A model generated the notes under the pieces. The model had not been told where the DNA came from and ran no database searches. It was given only the letters and a program-made list of their open reading frames with translations. A stretch of DNA of 64,000 nt, taken from UBA7398 sp964632545. GTDB lineage: Bacteria; Actinomycetota; Actinomycetes; Nanopelagicales; Nanopelagicaceae. The DNA lies in assembly GCA_964632545.1 (NCBI GenBank), contig CAZWBQ010000004.1, positions 1-64,000 on the forward strand. Direction: 5' to 3'. A program made the translations under genes and the position numbers. Positions 59,251-64,000 of this stretch are shown here, piece after piece. The stretch's first letter is position 1, and each line of letters begins with the position of its first letter.

Positions 59251-60956
59251 TCGCCACGCACCACTAATTCGCGATAATTGTTATCGATATTTAATAAATC
59301 CTGATGCCTACCAGTATTTTTTACTCTGCCATTTACTAAAAGAATTGCGCGGTCAGTATGATCAAGAATCAAAGGCGAAGTTGTAAAAATAATAGTGGTC
59401 TGATGGTTTCGTACTTCTCGGAGCTGGGCCGCAATTCGAGCTTCAGTATGTGCATCCACTGCGCTAGTTGGATCATCAAGAATTAATATTGGTGCATCGA
59501 CATAGAGCGATCTTGCCAATGAGAGTCTTTGGCGTTGTCCGCCAGAAAGTGTTCTCCCGCGTTCCACGACTTCAGCGCTATAACCATCTCCATCAAGTGA
59601 ATCAAGAATATCCATAGCAGAGGCAGCCAGAAGCGCTGCATCGATAGAGATTCGTTTTGTTGCGGGGACATCAAAATGCGAATTGATGGTGCCCGATAAA
59701 ATTGCTGGCTCTTTCTCTTGGGAAAAGATTGCACTTCGAATTGATTCGCGCGTGAAAGATTGCAATGATTGATTTGCGATAAAAACTTTATCGGCGTCAA
59801 GATATCCGCCTAATCGATCGCAAATATCATCTGCAGTAAGCGCATCATCACAAACAATTCCAATGAACTCACCAGGTAAAATAGATATCCCTGATAACTC
59901 ATCTCTTAATTCACCAGAGATATTAGGCGCTTGTGCCGTTCCCCATGAGTGTAAATTTTCGACCATCAATAATCGAATCACGCGACGCGCCGCAACGACC
60001 GCTGATGTAATTCGTTGTGCAGATTCGGTCATGATCTGAAGTGGCACCATCAGAAATGAGCTGTAGCCGTAGAAGGCGAGGAGCTCGCCAACTTTCAATT
60101 CACCTTCTGCGACTAAGGTTCCGCCCGCCCAAATTACTCCCACAATCAACGATCCTGGCAAAATAATTTGCATACCTTCTAGCAAAGAACGCATTTTCGC
60201 AGTTCTAACTGCAGCCGCGCGAACTTCCTGAGAAGCCAGACGAAACCTTGCCAAAAAGGATTCTTCGCCGCCGATACCTCGCAGAATTCTTAAACCAGCA
60301 ACCGTATCTGAGGCTAAATTTGAAGAACGGGATAACTTCTCACGCTGGATTGATTCTCTACTCTGCAAAGGTTTAATTATTGGCGCAATTAACAGACTCA
60401 TTAGCGGAACTCCGATTACCACCATAGCGCCAAGTGTCGGAGAGGATTTAATGAGAAGGATTGCCACAAAAAGAAATGAAATTAGCGCGCCGATTAATCG
60501 TGGTATTAAATCAAATGCGCCAGATACGCGCTCTACATCATTTGAATTGATTGCAGAAACTTCGCCAGTTGAAACTAATCTTGGTAAATCTGCACCTAGT
60601 GATATTGCTTTATTACTAATTAATTGCTGCAAGCGAGTAGAGCAAGACATCCAATTTGAAATTGCCCGACGATGGCGCATGATGCCTGTGAAAGCCTGGG
60701 TGCCACCTACCAATAAAGTTACTATTACCCATTTTTTTAATGCAGCTTGATCATCGTCAGCAATCGCTTGGATGCCGTGTCCCAGCACGCCAGGCAATAT
60801 CGCAAGGCTTAATAAATTTGTTACGCCGAAAAATGTTCCAGTCGCCAAAACTCTTTTCTGGCCACGAATAATCCAGAACAAAAATCGAGCGACCGATCCA
60901 AGATCAGGAGTACCAGGGTTCTTTAATGGCAAGTGATCAAAAGGCGTGCTATGCAT
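59247..60956 (-). CDS. ABC exporter half-transporter with degenerate ATP site (partner A)
   Basis: A 569-residue exporter half with a six-helix membrane domain (about 25-320) and an ATPase domain. The signature LSGGQRQR (470-477) is intact. Walker A is lost: the segment at 366-378, GIVCDDALTADDI, has no GxxGxGK and no Lys. Walker B ends ILDDP (Asp replacing the catalytic Glu, 490-496), and the H-loop His is replaced in IIFTTSP near 527. The Q-loop is present (Q413). It is the upstream gene of the pair. Confidence 0.92.
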   Translation of the reverse strand: MHSTPFDHLPLKNPGTPDLGSVARFLFWIIRGQKRVLATGTFFGVTNLLSLAILPGVLGHGIQAIADDDQAALKKWVIVTLLVGGTQAFTGIMRHRRAISNWMSCSTRLQQLISNKAISLGADLPRLVSTGEVSAINSNDVERVSGAFDLIPRLIGALISFLFVAILLIKSSPTLGAMVVIGVPLMSLLIAPIIKPLQSRESIQREKLSRSSNLASDTVAGLRILRGIGGEESFLARFRLASQEVRAAAVRTAKMRSLLEGMQIILPGSLIVGVIWAGGTLVAEGELKVGELLAFYGYSSFLMVPLQIMTESAQRITSAVVAARRVIRLLMVENLHSWGTAQAPNISGELRDELSGISILPGEFIGIVCDDALTADDICDRLGGYLDADKVFIANQSLQSFTRESIRSAIFSQEKEPAILSGTINSHFDVPATKRISIDAALLAASAMDILDSLDGDGYSAEVVERGRTLSGGQRQRLSLARSLYVDAPILILDDPTSAVDAHTEARIAAQLREVRNHQTTIIFTTSPLILDHTDRAILLVNGRVKNTGRHQDLLNIDNNYRELVVRGE

Positions 60957-61051
60957 AGGTTTAGGAGCCTACTACCAACTTAAGCTGAGTCGACAATTAC
61001 TTTTTTTGTGGCGATTAGGTATTTTTCGATAAATGCGGGTTCAATGGCGCT

Positions 61052-61987
61052 GTGCCTAATTCAGAAAGTGTAAAGAAATCCCGAATCTGGCTTTCGCTTT
61101 GGTCGGTTTATATAATTTGGGGTTCCACTTATTACGGTATTGCCTTAGCAATTGAATCGATGCCACCGCTATTGGCAATGGGAACCAGGTTCTTGGCTGC
61201 AACTGCAATATTAATTGTGGTACTTGGTATAAAAAACGGTTGGCGTTCACTATTAATTCCTAAAAACGAATTCCTTAGCGCATCAATTATGGGTGGCACA
61301 CTTTTAGGTATCGCAATCGGTTCAGTTGCACTTGGAGAACGGTATGTACCAACCGGAATTGCCGCATTGATAATTTCAGCGCTCCCATTTTGGATTGCTA
61401 TTTTTCGGACCATTGATCACGATCGGCCAAGTAATTTAAGTTGGCTTGGGGTGGTAATTGGTTTTATTGGCGTCGCGTTTCTTTTAAAGCCAGGCAGTGT
61501 TAGCCCATTGAATGGCGCAACTACTGGATTAATGCTTTTTTGGGCAGTAATAATCATGATCGGCAATATTGGTTGGTCCTTTGGAAGTTATATTGCGCCA
61601 CGGTTTGCAATGCCAAAAAATCCAATGATCTCCACGATGTATCAAATGTTAACTGGTGGATTTCTATTAATAATTGTAGGTGTCGCAACTGGTGAGAAAT
61701 TCTCCGCATTTTTCCATGCAACTAGAACTTCTTGGGCTGGTTGGAGCTACTTAACATTAGTTGGCTCAATCGTTGCTTATAGCTCCTATGTTTGGTTAAT
61801 CAGTAACGCTCCAATTGGATTGATATCAACTTACGCATATGTAAACCCAGTTATTGCAATTTCGTTAGGAGCAATTTTCTTAGACGAAAAAATAACTATC
61901 GCTTATGTATTTGGTGGTGCGATTGTAGTTTTGGGGGTCTTGTTAGTTGTAACAATCGAGAGCAAAGCAGCCTCGCTTAAGAAATAG
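61052..61987 (+). CDS. EamA-family drug/metabolite permease
   Basis: A 311-residue protein with ten membrane segments in two EamA repeats (about 10-145 and 160-300). The motif WGSTYYGIALAIESMPPLLAMGTRF near the N-terminus and SYVWLISNAPIGLISTYAYVNPV in the second repeat are typical of RhaT/YdcZ-like DMT carriers. Substrate unknown. The start is GTG 61052. A strong shared terminator follows at 61998. Confidence 0.87.
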   Translation: MPNSESVKKSRIWLSLWSVYIIWGSTYYGIALAIESMPPLLAMGTRFLAATAILIVVLGIKNGWRSLLIPKNEFLSASIMGGTLLGIAIGSVALGERYVPTGIAALIISALPFWIAIFRTIDHDRPSNLSWLGVVIGFIGVAFLLKPGSVSPLNGATTGLMLFWAVIIMIGNIGWSFGSYIAPRFAMPKNPMISTMYQMLTGGFLLIIVGVATGEKFSAFFHATRTSWAGWSYLTLVGSIVAYSSYVWLISNAPIGLISTYAYVNPVIAISLGAIFLDEKITIAYVFGGAIVVLGVLLVVTIESKAASLKK

Positions 61988-61997
61988 ATTTTAAAAT

Positions 61998-62032
61998 AAA
62001 AATGGGGCTGCAGTTATTGCAGCCCCATTTTT
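61998..62032. terminator. Bidirectional intrinsic terminator between the EamA gene and glnA
   Basis: A 15-bp perfect stem, AAAAATGGGGCTGCA pairing with TGCAGCCCCATTTTT, with loop GTTAT. A/T runs on both sides allow termination of both convergent genes, which stop on either side of it. Confidence 0.92.
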
Positions 62033-62041
62033 TATTACTTT

Positions 62042-63472
62042 TTATAGGTCGAAATAAAGCTCGAACTCTGCTGGATGTGGCCGCAAACGAACATAATCGA
62101 CTTCAGATTCGCGTTTAAAAGAAATCCAAGTATCGATTAAATCTTTTGTGAATACCCCACCACGAGTTAGGAATTCGTTATCACGTTCTAGATTATCTAG
62201 AACTGCATCAAGTGAACCAGGAACTTGTGGAATTGAAGCGGCTTCTGCTGCATCTAATTCGTAAAGGTCTTTATCAACTGGCTTTGGTGGTTCAATCTTG
62301 TTTTGAATTCCATCTAAACCGGCCATTAACATCGCTGCGAATGCTAGATAAGGATTCGATGACGGATCTGGGCAACGGAATTCAATGCGTTTTGCTTTTG
62401 GATTCGATCCAGTGATTGGAATACGAATACATGCAGAACGATTACGCGCTGAGTAAACCAAGTTAACTGGTGCCTCATAACCTGGCACTAATCGACGGTA
62501 GGAGTTAACGGTTGGATTGGTGAAAGCAAGTAATGATGGCGCATGCTTTAAGAGTCCGCCAACATACCAACGTGCCATATCGGAGAGATCGCCATAACCT
62601 TCGCCCCAGAAAAGTGGCTTGCCATCTTTCCAAAGTGATTGGTGTACGTGCATGCCGGAACCGTTATCACCGAAGAGTGGTTTTGGCATAAAGGTCGCAG
62701 TCTTGCCACCTTGCCACGCAGTATTTTTAATAATGTATTTAAACTTCATTAAATCATCGCCAGCTTGCAAGATGTCGCTGAATCGATAGTTAATTTCCAT
62801 TTGACCAGCAGTACCAACTTCATGGTGTGAACGTTCTACAAGTAGTCCAGATTTACCTAAATTCATAACCATTTGGTCACGCAGATCTGCATATTGATCT
62901 GTTGGTGAAACTGGGAAATAACCGCCCTTTACCCGAGTGCGATAGCCACGGTTTGGTGTGCCATCGGCATCAGTTTCAACTCCGGTATTCCATGCACCTT
63001 CATACGAATCGATGTGGTGGAATGCTTCATTAATTCCAGTTGAGAAACGAACTGCGTCGAAAACATAGAACTCAGCTTCTGGTGCAAAGAATGCAGTATC
63101 GGCAATACCTGTTGAACGCATGAACTCGACAGCTTTAGCAACGATGCCTCTTGGATCGCGACTGTAAGGAGTGTTATCAATCGGATTATGAACTGAGAAA
63201 TTAATTATTAATGTTTTCTCTTTGCGAAATGGGTCAATGAATGCTGATCCAGGAACTGGTAGCAATTTCATATCCGATTCGTGAATTGCTTGGAAGCCGC
63301 GAATTGATGATCCATCGAACATCAATCCATCAGTGAAAACAGCTTCGTCGAAAGATTCAACTGGAACGTTGAAGTGATGCTGGATTCCTGGTAAATCGAT
63401 AAATCGAACGTCAACTAATTTCACATCTTCTTTTTTGATGTAAGCGAATATTTCTGCTGAATTCTTAAACAT
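62042..63472 (-). CDS. glnA: Glutamine synthetase type I
   Basis: GlnA makes glutamine from glutamate and ammonia, the main nitrogen assimilation step. The start ATG at 63472 follows AGGAGAATC and gives MFKNSAEIFAYIKKEDVKL; a longer frame to 63601 is not conserved. The 476-residue protein has DGSSIRGFQ near 50, the FFAPEAEFYVFD and GSGMHVHQSLW motifs, and KRIEFRCPDPSSNPYLAF near 355. The adenylylation tyrosine lies in PVDKDLYELD near 397, so this is the GSI-beta type that is switched off by adenylylation. A GlnR-like box lies upstream. Confidence 0.96.
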   Translation of the reverse strand: MFKNSAEIFAYIKKEDVKLVDVRFIDLPGIQHHFNVPVESFDEAVFTDGLMFDGSSIRGFQAIHESDMKLLPVPGSAFIDPFRKEKTLIINFSVHNPIDNTPYSRDPRGIVAKAVEFMRSTGIADTAFFAPEAEFYVFDAVRFSTGINEAFHHIDSYEGAWNTGVETDADGTPNRGYRTRVKGGYFPVSPTDQYADLRDQMVMNLGKSGLLVERSHHEVGTAGQMEINYRFSDILQAGDDLMKFKYIIKNTAWQGGKTATFMPKPLFGDNGSGMHVHQSLWKDGKPLFWGEGYGDLSDMARWYVGGLLKHAPSLLAFTNPTVNSYRRLVPGYEAPVNLVYSARNRSACIRIPITGSNPKAKRIEFRCPDPSSNPYLAFAAMLMAGLDGIQNKIEPPKPVDKDLYELDAAEAASIPQVPGSLDAVLDNLERDNEFLTRGGVFTKDLIDTWISFKRESEVDYVRLRPHPAEFELYFDL

Positions 63473-63583
63473 GATTCTCCTGTTATTCCCGAAGCCATGG
63501 TTTGCGGATGCTACGGCGCACCAATGAGCCGTAATTGATGGGGTAAGGCTAATTGGGAATGATGAAAAAGCCATAACCTGCTT

Positions 63584-63599
63584 GTTACGGTTATGTTTC
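63584..63599 (-). promoter_or_regulatory. GlnR-like operator upstream of glnA
   Basis: On the minus strand the sequence is GAAAC-ATAACC-GTAAC, matching the AC-n9-AC pattern and most conserved positions of gTnAc-n6-GaAAc. It lies about 112-127 nt upstream of the glnA ATG, close to the distance of the amtB site (100-115). It overlaps a perfect 7-bp inverted repeat CATAACC/GGTTATG (63572-63595). Confidence 0.5.
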
Positions 63600-63654
63600 A
63601 TTGCGCCTTGGTTCTAAGGCGACGCCGAGCGCTAACGGGGGATAGCGTGTCCCT

Positions 63655-64000
63655 ATGAAAGAAACCGCCTCTATTGCTCGGCGATTATCGGCAATAACCC
63701 TCGATTGGCTGATGAGCTGGGCCGTCGCAGCGCTAATTTTCCAAAGTTTCCTAGGGCTTGGCCAATGGATTTTGTTGATCTTTTTTCTAGAAGTTTTGAT
63801 TCTCACTGCACTTCAAGGTGCTTCTGCGGGTCAACGCATTTTGAAATTACGGGTTTTAAGTTGGCCAGATCAATTACTTGTCAGCCCATTCAAAATCGCA
63901 TTACGAACTATTTTAATCTGTCTAGTCATCCCAGCGGTTGTTACCGATACGCAATCGCGCGGATTACATGATCGTTTTGCAAAAACCATTGTCGTTAAGG
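63655..64000 (+). CDS. RDD-family membrane protein (partial at window edge)
   Basis: An ATG at 63655 opens a frame that runs off the window end after 115 codons. It has the RDD-family pattern: a short cytoplasmic start (MKETASIARRLSAITLDWL), two membrane segments (about 22-35 and 40-55), then SAGQRILKLRVL, another membrane segment and a C-terminal TQSRGLHDRFAKTIVV, typical of RDD proteins. In mycobacteria an RDD gene also lies beside glnA1. Function unknown. The start has no clear ribosome binding site. Confidence 0.88.
   Translation, partial: MKETASIARRLSAITLDWLMSWAVAALIFQSFLGLGQWILLIFFLEVLILTALQGASAGQRILKLRVLSWPDQLLVSPFKIALRTILICLVIPAVVTDTQSRGLHDRFAKTIVVK

Noticed and set aside
63473..63601. 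N-terminal extension of glnA by 43 residues
   Set aside because: ATG 63472 has AGGAGAATC upstream and gives the normal GlnA start; the extension crosses the GlnR-like box.

Overview
The window reads as a compact, moderately AT-rich chromosome segment from a free-living actinobacterium. Family content and gene order match Actinobacteria: a stand-alone Lrp/AsnC domain beside thiL, SepIVA, the DUF4193-DUF3093-dut-DUF3159-TrkA-TrkA block, PimB'-type mannosyltransferase beside fadD, PadR beside inositol-phosphate synthase, and RDD beside glnA. Spacers are very short, genes often overlap by 1-4 nt, and even convergent genes overlap (47 nt for dxs/fadB). Low GC and streamlining suggest a freshwater acI-type lineage (Nanopelagicales, such as Planktophila or Nanopelagicus), but this is inferred from style and synteny, not from a marker gene. 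A run of exactly 100 N at 18541-18640 shows a draft assembly.

Region 1 (1-20.2 kb) is housekeeping. It holds thiL, rpmB, recG, rsmD, coaD, sepIVA, a DUF177 gene, rpmF, rnc (apparently with a CTG start), mutM, smc and ftsY. Next comes a nitrogen block, amtB-glnB-glnD, with a GlnR-like box upstream. It ends with ffh, rpsP (with a repetitive acidic tail interrupted by the assembly gap), khpA, rimM and trmD. No rplS follows trmD.

Region 2 (20.2-38.7 kb) opens with an acyl-ACP desaturase behind two palindromes. Then come DUF4193/DUF3093, a thioesterase, dut, DUF3159, two TrkA proteins, a TRAM-domain RNA methyltransferase, acnA and dxs. The fadA-fadB beta-oxidation pair lies on the opposite strand behind a palindrome of the same GTTAC-N6-GTAAC form as the desaturase site. 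An FTR1 iron permease, RNase D, DUF3000, a DMT permease and a RibD-like reductase follow.

Region 3 (38.7-49.7 kb) is an envelope and lipid block: a small Cys-rich protein, an NlpC/P60 endopeptidase, PimB', a two-component pair lacking any sensor domain and coupled to the acyl-CoA ligase fadD, an SRPBCC protein, ROK glucokinase, a Gfo/Idh oxidoreductase, a membrane-tailed hydrolase, an acyltransferase, a Cys-rich PD-(D/E)XK nuclease and a LysE exporter. PimB' here and inositol-phosphate synthase in region 4 supply steps of phosphatidylinositol mannoside synthesis.

Region 4 (49.7-64 kb) holds a uracil permease, PadR with a perfect 16-bp inverted-repeat operator, ino1, a membrane protein behind repeated TGGCAC sites, an orphan LuxR-type regulator, enoyl-CoA hydratase, an SDR enzyme, a nickel/cobalt permease divergent from copC across a Nur/Zur-like box, a heterodimeric ABC exporter with complementary degenerate ATP sites, an EamA permease, glnA with a second GlnR-like box, and a truncated RDD gene. 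I found no tRNA, rRNA, CRISPR array, insertion sequence, prophage or replication origin. The least explained parts are the regulatory palindromes, the orphan LuxR with its neighbouring repeats, the sensorless kinase and the Cys-rich nuclease.
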